46,986 bases of DNA, from assembly GCA_036496585.1 (NCBI GenBank), contig DASXLB010000064.1, forward strand, positions 1-46,986. Reading direction: 5' to 3'. Source of the stretch: Vicinamibacterales bacterium. GTDB taxonomy: Bacteria; Acidobacteriota; Vicinamibacteria; Vicinamibacterales; 2-12-FULL-66-21. Both the position numbers and the translations under genes were made by a program. The notes beneath the pieces were generated by a model, which made no database searches, was not told the DNA's origin, and saw only the letters and a program-made list of their open reading frames with translations. Below, one piece after another: positions 17,431-26,178 of this stretch (its first letter is position 1; each line of letters begins with the position of its first letter).

Positions 17431-17953
17431 CGGGAGGGCCTGGCGCCGTATCGTGGCGGCGATTTCGCGGCGGCGCGTCACCGCCGGGTTCCTGATCGGG
17501 GTGCTCGCGGTGTGGCTCGCCGACCCGAGCCGCGGATCGCTGACGCTTGGCGCCGGGGTCGCGACGGCGGGAGAAATGCTCCGCGTGTGGGCCGCCGGGC
17601 ACCTCGAGAAGGGACGCGAAATCACCGCGTCGGGGCCCTACGCGATCACGCGGCATCCGCTGTACCTCGGCTCGGCGTTCATCGCGGCCGGCATGGCGAT
17701 CGCGTCGAACCGCCTCCTGGTCGTGCTGATCATCGCCGCCTACCTGACGATCACGATCGGCGCGGCGATCTGGACGGAAGAGGCGCACCTGACGGAGAAG
17801 TTCGGCCACCAGTATCCGGCGTATCGCGAAGGGGATCTGCCGCGGGTGGCCCGGCGTTTCAGCCTGACGCGCGTGATCCGCAATCGGGAATACCGCGCGA
17901 TCGGCGGGCTGGCGCTCGTGCTGGCTGTCCTGGCGTGGAAGGCGGCGCATTGA
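17423..17953 (+). CDS. Isoprenylcysteine carboxyl methyltransferase-family membrane protein
   Basis: A 176-residue integral membrane protein of the ICMT/phospholipid methyltransferase-like family. About four membrane helices are visible. The SAM-binding hallmark is ASGPYAITRHPLYLG, followed by a hydrophobic hairpin and EEAHLTEKFGHQYPAYR near the C-terminus. Bacterial members methylate lipids or small molecules, and most have no known substrate; its place after waaC suggests an envelope lipid or sugar. The GTG start at 17423 lies 8 bases inside waaC; no better start is available. Confidence 0.85.
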   Translation: MADGRAWRRIVAAISRRRVTAGFLIGVLAVWLADPSRGSLTLGAGVATAGEMLRVWAAGHLEKGREITASGPYAITRHPLYLGSAFIAAGMAIASNRLLVVLIIAAYLTITIGAAIWTEEAHLTEKFGHQYPAYREGDLPRVARRFSLTRVIRNREYRAIGGLALVLAVLAWKAAH

Positions 17954-19440
17954 TGGCTGCGAGGGTTTCGCGCGGCATCTGGATCTGGCTCGCGGCGCTC
18001 GTGCCTTTTATCGTGCTGTGCACGGCGAACTCCGCGATGTACCGATACGCGGCGTCGGACGAGGCGTTCTACATCCCGGCCGTCCTGCTCGACCTGCAGC
18101 CCGCCGCGTTTCCGCGTGACGCTGCGCTGATCGTGTCGCAGGCGCGCCTGACCCTCGTCGACGAAACGATCGCCGGTCTGGCGCGATGGACCGGTGCGGG
18201 ACTGCCGGCGCTGTTCGCCGTCCTCTACGTGACGACGCTGGTGCTGCTCGCGGCCGCGGTCTGGTTGATCGCTCGGCGGGTGTACCGCACTGTCTGGGGT
18301 GCGGTGGCCCTGCTCACGGTGCTGACGCTGCGCCATGCGATCTGGCGCACCGGCACCAACACGCTCGAAGGCTATTTCCACCCGCGTCAGCTCGCCTTCG
18401 CGTTCGGCGCGCTCGGGCTGGCGGCGCTCCTCCGCAGGCGTGTGCCGGCTGCCGCCGGCGCGCTGGTGCTCGCCGCGATCGTGCATCCCACCACCGCTCT
18501 GTGGTTCGGGATCTGGTTCGGCGCGGCCGCCGCCGTCATGCAGCCGCGGTGGCGTCGACCGCTGGCTGGCGTCTGTGCGGCCGGGCTCATCGCCGGCATG
18601 TGGGCCTTGACCGTGGGGCCGCTGGCCGGCCGGGTGGCGCGGATGGATCCCGAGTGGGTCGCCACGCTGGCGTCGAAGGACTACCTCTTTCCACTCGAGT
18701 GGCCGCTGACCGCCTGGATGCTGAACCTGCTGTACGTGCCGGTGATCGTCCTGCTGTACCGACGTCGGCGCGCGCTTGGCCTGGTCGATGATCCGGAAAC
18801 GGGCATGGTCGCCGGTGTGCTCTCGCTGGCACTCGTCTTCGCGGCGATCCTGCCCGCCAATGCCGCCCGCGTGGCGCTGGCCGTGCAGCTGCAGCCGGCG
18901 CGTATGTTCTGGATGCTCGACTTCGTCGCGGTGATCTACGTGACGTGGGCGCTCGCCGAGGGGGCAGCCCCGCGCGAGGCGCGGGCGGGGCTGGCCGCCG
19001 CGTGTCTGATCGTGCTGTCGATGGCCCGCAGCGTCTACCTGAAGGGGGTGCTCTTTCCCGATCGTCCGCTGGCGTTGATCGACATCCGAGACGACGACTG
19101 GGGGCGGGCGATGGCGTGGGCGCGGCAGACGGACCTCGGGTCCGGCTGGCTGGCCGACCCGATGCACGCAGTTCACCATGGCGCGAGCCTCCGCGCGGCG
19201 GCGGGCCGCGACGTGCTGGTCGAGGCCGTCAAGGATGCCGCGGTCGGTCTCTACGATCGACGGACGGCGATCCGCACGAGAGACCGCCTGCAGGCGGTGG
19301 GGGACTTCGGCAGTCTCAGCGCTGAACGGGCCCGGGCGATTGGCGCTACGTACGATCTCGACTATCTAATCGCCGAGCGCGAGTTCCCGCTACCGGTCGC
19401 GTTCGAGAGCGGGGCGGTTCGCGTCTACCGTCTCCGCTGA
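17953..19440 (+). CDS. Polytopic membrane protein of unknown function
   Basis: A 495-residue protein with roughly ten hydrophobic segments and a soluble C-terminal part of about 120 residues. The first helix is followed by a large loop with SDEAFYIPAVLLDLQP, and later come NTLEGYFHPRQLAFAFG and IVHPTTALWFGIW. The general plan resembles GT-C-fold membrane glycosyltransferases or the DUF6798-like proteins, but I see no diagnostic motif, so no activity is claimed. Its ATG overlaps the preceding stop (TGATG), and it ends the envelope operon. Confidence 0.8.
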   Translation: MAARVSRGIWIWLAALVPFIVLCTANSAMYRYAASDEAFYIPAVLLDLQPAAFPRDAALIVSQARLTLVDETIAGLARWTGAGLPALFAVLYVTTLVLLAAAVWLIARRVYRTVWGAVALLTVLTLRHAIWRTGTNTLEGYFHPRQLAFAFGALGLAALLRRRVPAAAGALVLAAIVHPTTALWFGIWFGAAAAVMQPRWRRPLAGVCAAGLIAGMWALTVGPLAGRVARMDPEWVATLASKDYLFPLEWPLTAWMLNLLYVPVIVLLYRRRRALGLVDDPETGMVAGVLSLALVFAAILPANAARVALAVQLQPARMFWMLDFVAVIYVTWALAEGAAPREARAGLAAACLIVLSMARSVYLKGVLFPDRPLALIDIRDDDWGRAMAWARQTDLGSGWLADPMHAVHHGASLRAAAGRDVLVEAVKDAAVGLYDRRTAIRTRDRLQAVGDFGSLSAERARAIGATYDLDYLIAEREFPLPVAFESGAVRVYRLR

Positions 19441-19466
19441 GAGGCCGCGCGGTTCGGCCGGTGTGC

Positions 19467-20384
19467 TCAGTCGCGATCGCCGGCCGCGTCTATGGGATGG
19501 TTCGACCCGCGCACGAACACGTAGTTGAAGAGCTCCGGGAACTTGGCCGTGTTGAACAGCGGCGAGCGCTTCTTGTGCAGGAGCCGGAATCCGGCCGCCT
19601 CGACCTCGGCGATCGCGCCGCGATCGTCGGCCGACGCGCCGTCGAACTCGACGAGCAGCGACTTCAGCCGCGGATCTCTGAGCGTATGGGCCGCGCCGCG
19701 GATGATCCTCGCCTCGATCCCGTCGACGTCGATCTTGATATGGGTGGGAAACGGCGCGGGCTGGAACTCGAGGAAGCGGTCGAGCGAGAAGGCGACGCTG
19801 CCCTGGCGGAACGAGGGTGTGAACGGCCGCCGCTGCCAGTCCAGCGCGTCACCGAAGTTGTGCAGCGACTCGCCGGCGCGGAAACGGGACAGATAGATGT
19901 AGTCGACGCCGTTGGCGTCCGACAACGCCAGCGCCAGGCACTTGATCCGCTCGGACAGCCCGTTGAGGAAGATGTTCTGATTGATGAGCGCGTAGTTCTG
20001 CGATTCCGGCTCGAAGGCGACGACGTCGATGCGGCGGCTGGCGGCATAGATCGAGTACAGGCCAATGTTCGCGCCGATGTCGAAGAGCACGTCACCGGCC
20101 GCGAACGTGTCGATCCACTCGATGGTTTCCGGTTCCTTCGTCAGGAACGTGCGGGCGCGCCACGACACGGTCCGGTTCGGGCAGAGGAACCAGTAGGGCG
20201 CGCCGTCTTTCGCGGCGACCCGGCGGATGCGGCCGAGATGTTTCAGCTGCTGTCGGGGAGTCTTGGCCGCCGAGCGGCGGCGCAGCGCCGCCAGCCAGCG
20301 GCGAACCGCGCGATCCGCGCCAGGCCACCGGGCACTCGCGGCCGCCGCTAGATCCGCCCAGCTGCGTCCGGCGGGCTGACTCAT
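19467..20384 (-). CDS. FkbM-family SAM-dependent methyltransferase
   Basis: A 305-residue protein. The N-terminal 90 residues are basic; the FkbM domain spans about 95-290. The SAM-binding loop is LFDIGANIGLYSIYA, followed by VVAFEPESQNY, FLNGL, SLDRFLEF and IKIDVDGIEARII, all typical. FkbM enzymes O-methylate hydroxyls in polyketides and in glycans of LPS and lipooligosaccharide. Its position converging on the envelope operon and beside kdoO suggests a surface-glycan target, but this is inference. The ATG at 20384 is preferred to earlier in-frame starts, which lie in the kdoO gene. Confidence 0.88.
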   Translation of the reverse strand: MSQPAGRSWADLAAAASARWPGADRAVRRWLAALRRRSAAKTPRQQLKHLGRIRRVAAKDGAPYWFLCPNRTVSWRARTFLTKEPETIEWIDTFAAGDVLFDIGANIGLYSIYAASRRIDVVAFEPESQNYALINQNIFLNGLSERIKCLALALSDANGVDYIYLSRFRAGESLHNFGDALDWQRRPFTPSFRQGSVAFSLDRFLEFQPAPFPTHIKIDVDGIEARIIRGAAHTLRDPRLKSLLVEFDGASADDRGAIAEVEAAGFRLLHKKRSPLFNTAKFPELFNYVFVRGSNHPIDAAGDRD

Positions 20385-20400
20385 GGGATGGCGCCGTCTC

Positions 20401-21279
20401 TCACGCGAGCCGGCGTCCGAGTTCACGCTCGAGCACGCGGAGCGGCGCCGAGGCTTCGTCGCGAAGCGCGGAGACGGGCAGGTAGAACGTCTGCTCGAGC
20501 TGATGGATGCCGGACAGCGCGGCATGCGGCACCTGATCCGTGTAGGCCATCCACGTGCTGCCGGCGGGGAAGCTGCAGGTGAACTGCTCGGACTCGGCCT
20601 GGTAGCGCGAGTCGGCCTTCATCCGGTCGTGCAGTTGCAGCATGTAGTGATCGTAGGGGGTGCGCATCGATTTCGTGACGCGGACCGCGTAGAGGGCGGC
20701 GCGGCTTCCCCAGAGGGGCGCGCGCAACGACGGCGCGAACCGCCTGGCGATCGCGTCGAATGGTTCGCCGACCCGCCAGACCCGCGGCTGCCCAGCGTGG
20801 TTGATGTTGCTGAACACTCTGAGGATCCGGTGTCCGCGCGTCGGTGTCGACGGAAAGGTATCGACGTGCAGGCGCGTGTCGTCGGCCCGCCACGACGACA
20901 CGCGTCCGGCGACTTCGACCGGACGAAGGCTCGTGCGTCCCTGGCGAAGAGCCGTGCGATAGCGCGGCAGCAGATCGCCGGCCAGGCGCAGGGTGGCGCG
21001 GGAAAACCGGGAGAGCAGCTCGCGCAGGGCGTCGAGCTCGGCCCCCTGCGCCTGCGTGCCGCCGACCCGGCCGGTCGCTGGGCTGTAGCTGACGTTCTTC
21101 GAGCCGTGGACGGTGTCGGGATTCAGGAAGCCGAGCTCGGCCGGCTGCAGGTCGAAGCGGAGCTTCGGAAGGAACAGGACGTGGCCGCTCTCGAGCGCCG
21201 CGATTGCCTGGTCTGCGAGCCCTGGCGCGGGCGGCTCTTCCCAGCGTTGCGCGTCGATCGTGAAGAGGTTCGCCGTCAT
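20401..21279 (-). CDS. kdoO: Kdo hydroxylase-family Fe(II)/2-oxoglutarate oxygenase
   Basis: A 292-residue protein of the KdoO (Kdo 3-hydroxylase) family, known from Burkholderia and Yersinia, which converts Kdo in the inner core to Ko (D-glycero-D-talo-oct-2-ulosonic acid). Iron ligands are probably His138 and Asp140 in RLHVDTFPS and His252 in QVPHAALSG. The segments ILRVFSNINHAGQPRVWRVG and QLEQTFYLP are typical of the family. The ATG at 21279 gives the family-like start NLFTIDAQRW. Context beside waaA-waaF-waaC fits well. It reads toward the FkbM gene 16 bases downstream, so the two are probably one operon. Confidence 0.85.
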   Translation of the reverse strand: MTANLFTIDAQRWEEPPAPGLADQAIAALESGHVLFLPKLRFDLQPAELGFLNPDTVHGSKNVSYSPATGRVGGTQAQGAELDALRELLSRFSRATLRLAGDLLPRYRTALRQGRTSLRPVEVAGRVSSWRADDTRLHVDTFPSTPTRGHRILRVFSNINHAGQPRVWRVGEPFDAIARRFAPSLRAPLWGSRAALYAVRVTKSMRTPYDHYMLQLHDRMKADSRYQAESEQFTCSFPAGSTWMAYTDQVPHAALSGIHQLEQTFYLPVSALRDEASAPLRVLERELGRRLA

Positions 21280-21328
21280 GCCGGTCGCCAAGTCTATCAG
21301 ACGAGCGCGAACGGACGGCTCGTGCCGC

Positions 21329-21355
21329 TGGACACGAATGTGAATGGTGTATAAT
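21329..21355 (+). promoter_or_regulatory. Promoter for tRNA-Val/tRNA-Asp
   Basis: TGGACA (21329-21334) and a perfect TATAAT (21350-21355) are separated by 15 bases, somewhat short of the usual 17. The tRNA-Val 5' end follows 51 bases later, leaving a short leader. Confidence 0.6.
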
Positions 21356-21406
21356 CGAGAACTTGTTCGGTAGGGCATGAGGCCTGACGGCGGCCCTGTC
21401 GCGTGG

Positions 21407-21479
21407 GGGCGGTTAGCTCAGTTGGTAGAGCACCGGCTTTACACGCCGGCTGTCACAGGTTCGAGTCCTGTACCGCCCA
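21407..21479 (+). tRNA. tRNA-Val (anticodon TAC)
   Basis: A 73-nt cloverleaf: acceptor GGGCGGT with ACCGCCC, D-arm GCTC...GAGC, anticodon stem CCGGC/GCCGG around TTTACAC (anticodon TAC), T-loop GTTCGAGTC and discriminator A. CCA is not encoded, unlike its neighbours tRNA-Leu and tRNA-Asp. Confidence 0.97.
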
Positions 21480-21639
21480 TTGAGATCTGGACGGCAGAGA
21501 TGCACGCCCGCGGGGCGTGGGTCGTGAAGGAAGCGCGACAGCAGCACATACGCAGTAAGGCCAGAAATGGCAGCGGTCCGGTTTGGTGACAGAACCGCAC
21601 TCGCATCTGCTTCCGCTTCGTTGTCCTTTCGAACGTTCT

Positions 21640-21716
<77 letters not shown>

Positions 21717-22066
21717 TTTACCGCTACATAATTCCGCAATGAATGAGATGACCGCAAAACGTTGCGGTCTCTCGCTCCATCGCTCCTCGTCACGACCCTC
21801 TGTGTCGCCCTTTGGCTTGCGTGGCGGGGTGATGAGCAGGGGCCCGCGCCTCAACGCCGGAATCAGCCGGCCGCTCGCCACCGCACCGGCGCCAGGGCGG
21901 ATCCTTCAATCCGCCCGGGCGACTACTCATTACTTCAACGCTGCATTTTCTCGCGCGCCAATTCGGCTGACGTGAGCGTAACCTCTGGCCACGGGCTTAT
22001 GATCTGACTCGTCGAATCGGATGGCCTGAAGGGAAGGTTGGGCGCCCGTCAAACCGGAGAGTACTG
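21717..22066. other. 350-base stretch without a gene
   Basis: Open frames here are short and have no ribosome binding site or family resemblance. The stretch contains a probable terminator at 21745-21773 and a second hairpin at 21895-21916, GGGCGGAT-CCTTCA-ATCCGCCC, with no T-run. No integrase remnant or clear direct repeat of the tRNA-Asp end is visible. Confidence 0.5.
21745..21773 (+). terminator. Hairpin downstream of tRNA-Asp
   Basis: GAGA (21745-21748), one bulged T, then GACCGCAA (21750-21757), loop AACG, TTGCGGTC (21762-21769) and TCTC (21770-21773). This 12-bp stem lies 28 bases after the tRNA end; the following sequence is pyrimidine-rich but not a T-run. It is the likely terminator of the tRNA unit. 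Confidence 0.5.
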
Positions 22067-22660
22067 ATGGACCACAGCGGTGTTCGCGAGTTGATTGTCG
22101 AGAATCGGCATAGCGGCGAGCGGTTGGCGATGCGGCGTGTAAGGAAAGGCGACGAAGTGTGGCTGGAACTGAAAGGTTCGGTCCCCCCACATCGGCAAGG
22201 GCCTCCTCTCCATATTCACGTCGCGGAGGATGAAGAAGGGGTCGTCAGATCCGGCACGCTGTCAGCTGTGCTCAATGGTCGCCGACTCACCGCAGGCTCG
22301 GGAGAGCGGGTGTCGTTCCCTCGCGGATCGACCCACCGGTGGTGGAACGATGGGAATGAACCCCTGGTGTTCGAAGGCTATGCGCGGCCCGCAGTGGACT
22401 TGGACCGATTTCTTCAAGCGACCTTCGAAGTCGTCAACGCCGGCTCGGCCAGCCGGCCTCCGCTCTTCTACATGGCCCATCTCCTCTTACGGTATCGTCA
22501 TACGCAGACCCTACTGATCGTGCCGCGGCCGATTCAAGCCGCACTGTTTCGAGTGATCGTCACGATCGGCACCCTGCTTGGGCGCTACCGCGGCGATGGC
22601 TGGCCCGGGTGTCCATCTCGTTGCGTTGGTGCGCCGCTCGCTGCCGAAGAAGTCACGTGA
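22067..22660 (+). CDS. Cupin-domain protein
   Basis: A 197-residue protein with a single cupin barrel at about residues 15-115. Cupin motif 1 is seen around PPLHIHVAEDEEGVV and motif 2 around FPRGSTHRWWN; His48, His50, Glu54 or Glu55, and His89 could bind a metal ion. The C-terminal 80 residues hold a hydrophobic stretch (LLIVPRPIQAALFRVIVTIGTLL) that may associate with the membrane. The start has GGAGAG upstream. It is alone on its strand and converges on the beta-helix gene. The ligand or reaction is not evident. It is unrelated in detail to the larger bicupin gene at 27485-28462. Confidence 0.75.
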   Translation: MDHSGVRELIVENRHSGERLAMRRVRKGDEVWLELKGSVPPHRQGPPLHIHVAEDEEGVVRSGTLSAVLNGRRLTAGSGERVSFPRGSTHRWWNDGNEPLVFEGYARPAVDLDRFLQATFEVVNAGSASRPPLFYMAHLLLRYRHTQTLLIVPRPIQAALFRVIVTIGTLLGRYRGDGWPGCPSRCVGAPLAAEEVT

Positions 22661-22697
22661 GGCGGCGTTCCAAAGCGGTCCGCTGCGTTGGGGTGGA

Positions 22698-24767
22698 TTA
22701 GGCGCGCGGAGCGGATATCGTCGGTACCCCACCGCGCGGATCAACATTCCACTCTCGTTTCGCGCCGGGATTTGCAAGGGGGCCAGGGACCCTTGTGACG
22801 CCCGCGTCCTTGCCCAGGATGTCGGTGTCGATGTGATTGACCGCGTTCACCTGCGGCAGGGTCTGACGGATCGCCATCGTCAGCAGCAGCGCATCGGGGT
22901 CGAAATCGACTTGGGCATCCGCCATCACGGAGTTGATGTCCCAGCCGTGCGCGCGGCGCCACGTCTCGAGATCGGCATACTGCTTCGCGTCGCCTTCGCC
23001 ATAGCCCTGGAACCGGGCCGGCATGCCCACATAGACGTTGCCATCGGCCTGGTTGCCGGGATTCAGGAACACGATCGCCGACGTGTCGCACTTCGCGACG
23101 ATATTGTTCGAGATGACGTTGCCCGTCCCGGTGCCGCTTCCCCTGCGATCGGGCCGCGTGATCGCAAAGAGGGCGGAGTTGTCGCAGCGGCCGATCAGAT
23201 TCTGCGCGATGATCAGCTTGTCGGTGGCATTGTCGAAGATGCCGGATCCGGCACAGCCTCTCTGACCGGGCGTGCCCGGCTCGGCGTTGCGGACGTCCCA
23301 AATGACGTTGTTGTCGATCTGGTTGGTTTCAGTGGTCATCTCCACGTGCACGGCAGCGCTGACCGACAGGACGTCGGCAAACACGTTCCGCGTGATCCGG
23401 CAGTTCGCATTGCCGACGTCGAGCCAGATCGCATTGGCGTGGCGCATGTGGCGCACCACGTTGCGGCGGAACAGCAGATTGCGGGCGTTGTGGAACTTGG
23501 CGCCGGCGGCCTCCCAGCCGCGTTCAGCGTCTGCCCAGCCGCACCACTCAATGAGGTTGTCTTCGATGAGCGTGTTCGCGGTGCCCATACCGCCGAGGCC
23601 TTCCACCCCGCAATAGCGGATCGTATTGCGGCGCAGGATGTGCGACGCACCCGCCTGCCGCGAGGTGCCGCTGTTTGAGTCCCTGCCGATCGACAGGCCG
23701 CCGCCATTCGCCCATTCGATAGTGTTGTCCTCGAGAATCCAGTGGTCGCCGCCGGCGCAGGAGATCATGCCGAACTGCGGAAACGGATACGCGTTGGCGG
23801 CGTGCTGAAACGTCAAGCCCTTGATGCGAATGAAGCCCACGCCACCCTGCGAAGGAACGAACGTGGCCTGACGCGTGGTCACTTCGATGACGTGATCGGC
23901 CGGCGCTCCGGCAGCCAGGCGGATCTGAATGGCTCGGCCAGAGGGATCCACCCAGACGCGCGCGTCGGGGGAGCCGCCGACCTCCTGCATGATCGGTCCG
24001 CCGCGGCGCCGCGGCGGCAGTCCGTTTTGCGGCTGGGCCGGAGCGGTGAAGTCGGGGAAGGGCTGGAGCCGCGGCGCGGCCAGTTCGCGCTGCTGCTCCA
24101 CCGGCTCCAGCGGCGTGCCGTCGACGAACACCAGTCCACGCCGGCGCAGAAACGGCCCCATGTCGACCACGCGCGGATCGAGCCACGACCAGCTGCCCAT
24201 GATGCTGGGCAGGGCAAACGGCTGGTACCCCTCGGGGAACATCGCGCCGTTGAACTCGTACCGCCAGCTGATGACAGGCGCCTCGGCCGGTCCACCGCCC
24301 CTCCCTGCGCCGCCGGGACCACCACTCGGAACCGGCGCCTGCATCCAGCCATCCTTCAGGACTTCGGATCCCTTGATGACAACTTTCGCTCCGGGGGCGG
24401 CTTCGTAACTGATCATCTGCGACGGGCCCGTCCCCCCACGCGCCGGGCGCACGCACTCCCGATAGGTCCCCGACGCGATCACCACGCGCTCGCCCGGCTG
24501 CAGCAACTCGGCGGCCTTGTTGATGGTGCGGAGGGGGCGCGTCTTCGTACCCGGACCGTTGTCGTCGGCCTTTGCATCGCCGTTGTCGACGTAATAGGTC
24601 TTCGAGAACGTCAGCGGCTGTTCCCATTCGGCGTATGCCGTGCCGTCCGGCAGGAGCGAGTCGCCTCGCGCCGCAGCGGGACCGCCCTGCGCGCCGAAGA
24701 CGCTCCGTCCGAAGCTCGCCGCGGCACCCGCGCCTGCGAGACACTCCAGAAAGTGCCGGCGATTCAT
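22698..24767 (-). CDS. Tat-exported right-handed beta-helix protein (possible polysaccharide lyase or hydrolase)
   Basis: A 689-residue protein. The N-terminus MNRRHFLECLAGAGAAASFG is a Tat signal. After residue 60, YYVDNGDAKADDNGPGTKTR and PLRTINKAAELLQPGERVVI are the start typical of secreted parallel beta-helix proteins. Repeated rungs such as NTIRYCGVEG, NLIEWCGWADAE, NVVRHMRHAN and NNVIWDVRNAE continue to about residue 560. Many such proteins are pectate lyases or glycan hydrolases, but no family-defining catalytic motif is recognised. Gly/Pro/Arg-rich inserts interrupt the first third. The ATG at 24767 follows the lactonase stop by two bases, so it ends the five-gene minus-strand operon. 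Confidence 0.82.
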   Translation of the reverse strand: MNRRHFLECLAGAGAAASFGRSVFGAQGGPAAARGDSLLPDGTAYAEWEQPLTFSKTYYVDNGDAKADDNGPGTKTRPLRTINKAAELLQPGERVVIASGTYRECVRPARGGTGPSQMISYEAAPGAKVVIKGSEVLKDGWMQAPVPSGGPGGAGRGGGPAEAPVISWRYEFNGAMFPEGYQPFALPSIMGSWSWLDPRVVDMGPFLRRRGLVFVDGTPLEPVEQQRELAAPRLQPFPDFTAPAQPQNGLPPRRRGGPIMQEVGGSPDARVWVDPSGRAIQIRLAAGAPADHVIEVTTRQATFVPSQGGVGFIRIKGLTFQHAANAYPFPQFGMISCAGGDHWILEDNTIEWANGGGLSIGRDSNSGTSRQAGASHILRRNTIRYCGVEGLGGMGTANTLIEDNLIEWCGWADAERGWEAAGAKFHNARNLLFRRNVVRHMRHANAIWLDVGNANCRITRNVFADVLSVSAAVHVEMTTETNQIDNNVIWDVRNAEPGTPGQRGCAGSGIFDNATDKLIIAQNLIGRCDNSALFAITRPDRRGSGTGTGNVISNNIVAKCDTSAIVFLNPGNQADGNVYVGMPARFQGYGEGDAKQYADLETWRRAHGWDINSVMADAQVDFDPDALLLTMAIRQTLPQVNAVNHIDTDILGKDAGVTRVPGPLANPGAKREWNVDPRGGVPTISAPRA

Positions 24768-24769
24768 CG

Positions 24770-25738
24770 CTACCGCCCCACCAGCGTTCTGACCCGATAG
24801 ACGCTGGTCACCGCCGTCATGTACAGCGTCTTGCCATCTTCGCCCCACGCACAGTTGGCGGGTGTCTCCGGCGGTGCGATCGTGCCGAGATGGGTGCCGG
24901 CCGGTGACAGCACCCAGATGCCTCCGGGGCCGGCGGTGTACACATTCCCCTTCGCATCGACTTTCATGCCGTCTGCCAGGCCGTCGATCTGGCTCGTGAG
25001 GTCCGCGAACACGCGCCCGTGGGCGAGCGTGCCGTCCGCGGCGACGTCGTAGCGCATGACGAGGTTTTTCGCCGGGTCCGAGTTGTTGACGTACAGGGTC
25101 TTGTAATCCGGAGAGAACGCGAGACCATTGGGACGATTGAGATCGCGCACGACCGCTTGAATGCGGCCGTTCGCGAAGCGATAGACGCCGTTGAACGCGA
25201 GTTCCTTGGCCGGATCGTCATCCTGCTTGGCGAGGCCGTAAGGCGGATCGGTGAAGTACAGCGCGCCGTCCTTCGCGAACACCAGGTCGTTCGGGCTATT
25301 GAAGCGCTTGCCTTCGAACCTGGAGACCACCGGTGTCAGCGTGTGATCGGGCGCGACGCGCGCGATCTGCCGCGCGCCATGCTGCACCATCCAGACCGAC
25401 CCGTCCGGCGCCTGGGCCATGCCGTTGGACCCGATGAAGGCGTCGGGCGGCGCATTCGACACGCCACCCGCGTTTTCAATGACTACCTTGACCTGGCCGG
25501 CGGGCGTCACTGAGCGGACGACGTTGCCCTGCACGTCGCTGAACCAGAGGGTGCCGTCTGGCCGCCAGAGCGGACCTTCGGTGAACTTGAAGCCCCCCGC
25601 GACCTTCTCGATGACGGTGCCCGGCGCGACGAGCGCGTCGAGCGCCGGGTCGAGACGCTCGACCTTGCCGACACCGCCGGGCGCCGCGGCGAGTACAGCG
25701 GCGAGGGCAATCCCACATGAGCTGTGTTTCAGTGCCAC
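24770..25738 (-). CDS. Secreted SMP-30/gluconolactonase-family protein
   Basis: A 322-residue six-bladed propeller of the SMP-30/gluconolactonase/LRE class, which hydrolyses sugar-acid lactones using a divalent metal. Typical segments are KFTEGPLWRPDGTLWFSD (metal-binding Glu), FNSPNDLVFAKDGALYFTDPPYG, NRPNGLAFSPDYKTLYV and DGLADGMKVDAKGNVY (metal-binding Asp). A signal peptide is likely in the first 22 residues. The GTG at 25738 is chosen because it comes just before the signal sequence and lies two bases after the preceding stop. It could process aldonolactones or uronolactones formed outside the cytoplasm; the substrate is inferred only. Confidence 0.88.
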   Translation of the reverse strand: MALKHSSCGIALAAVLAAAPGGVGKVERLDPALDALVAPGTVIEKVAGGFKFTEGPLWRPDGTLWFSDVQGNVVRSVTPAGQVKVVIENAGGVSNAPPDAFIGSNGMAQAPDGSVWMVQHGARQIARVAPDHTLTPVVSRFEGKRFNSPNDLVFAKDGALYFTDPPYGLAKQDDDPAKELAFNGVYRFANGRIQAVVRDLNRPNGLAFSPDYKTLYVNNSDPAKNLVMRYDVAADGTLAHGRVFADLTSQIDGLADGMKVDAKGNVYTAGPGGIWVLSPAGTHLGTIAPPETPANCAWGEDGKTLYMTAVTSVYRVRTLVGR

Positions 25739-25740
25739 CG

Positions 25741-26154
25741 TTACACCTCGTCGTAGAGCACGACCGGATAATCCTTGGTCGTGGTCATCGTTTTCTCGAC
25801 CGGCGGCCACACGCGCTGGTGGGCTGCCGATGCGATCCACGTCTGTCGCAGCTCCTCGCTCTCGAACTCGAGCTCGAAGCGGTAGTTGTGCGCCGGCGGT
25901 ACGCTGCCCTGGATCACCGCGCGGCGCTTGAGCATCTTCACGCGGATGTAGCCCTCGTGCTTCACCGCTTCGGGAACGAACTGGTTGTGAAAGAGGTCGA
26001 GCATCTCGCGCTCGCGCGCGGGAGCGATGTCCATCTCCACGTAAAGCCGGATGTGCTTCGTCTGGGCTACGGCGCGTACGGGGGCGGCGAACTGCGCGCC
26101 CCAGGCCCCGGCCACGCCGGCGAGCAGGGTCTTCAGGATTCCACGTCGTTCCAC
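25741..26154 (-). CDS. Small Tat-exported dimeric alpha/beta-barrel-like protein
   Basis: A 137-residue protein with a GTG start after AAGGAGACTGCC. The N-terminus MERRGILKTLLAGVAGAWG resembles a Tat signal with the cleavage region near residue 31. The mature part, about 105 residues, follows the ferredoxin-like pattern of ABM or NIPSNAP-type proteins: a strand IRLYVEMDI, a long helix with LDLFHNQFVPEAVKHEG, then strands and a helix ending in SAAHQRVWPPVE. Proteins of this shape are often small oxygenases or isomerases, but no active site is evident. It sits between the transporter and lactonase genes and is co-transcribed. Confidence 0.7.
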   Translation of the reverse strand: MERRGILKTLLAGVAGAWGAQFAAPVRAVAQTKHIRLYVEMDIAPAREREMLDLFHNQFVPEAVKHEGYIRVKMLKRRAVIQGSVPPAHNYRFELEFESEELRQTWIASAAHQRVWPPVEKTMTTTKDYPVVLYDEV

Positions 26155-26178
26155 GGCAGTCTCCTTGGTTGAACGCGT

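Noticed and set aside
19441-19466. GGCCG-CGCGGTT-CGGCC hairpin between the converging membrane protein and FkbM genes as a terminator
   Set aside because: The stem is only 5 bp and no T-run follows on either strand; too weak to list as a feature.
21717-22066. Possible second integration site at the tRNA-Asp 3' end
   Set aside because: No integrase, integrase fragment or visible repeat of the tRNA end is found in the 350 bases downstream or in the next genes.
22578-23678. Long plus-strand reading frame opposite the beta-helix gene
   Set aside because: It is an antisense shadow of a strong minus-strand gene; the composition is rich in Arg, Val and Ala without domains. High-GC DNA gives many such frames.
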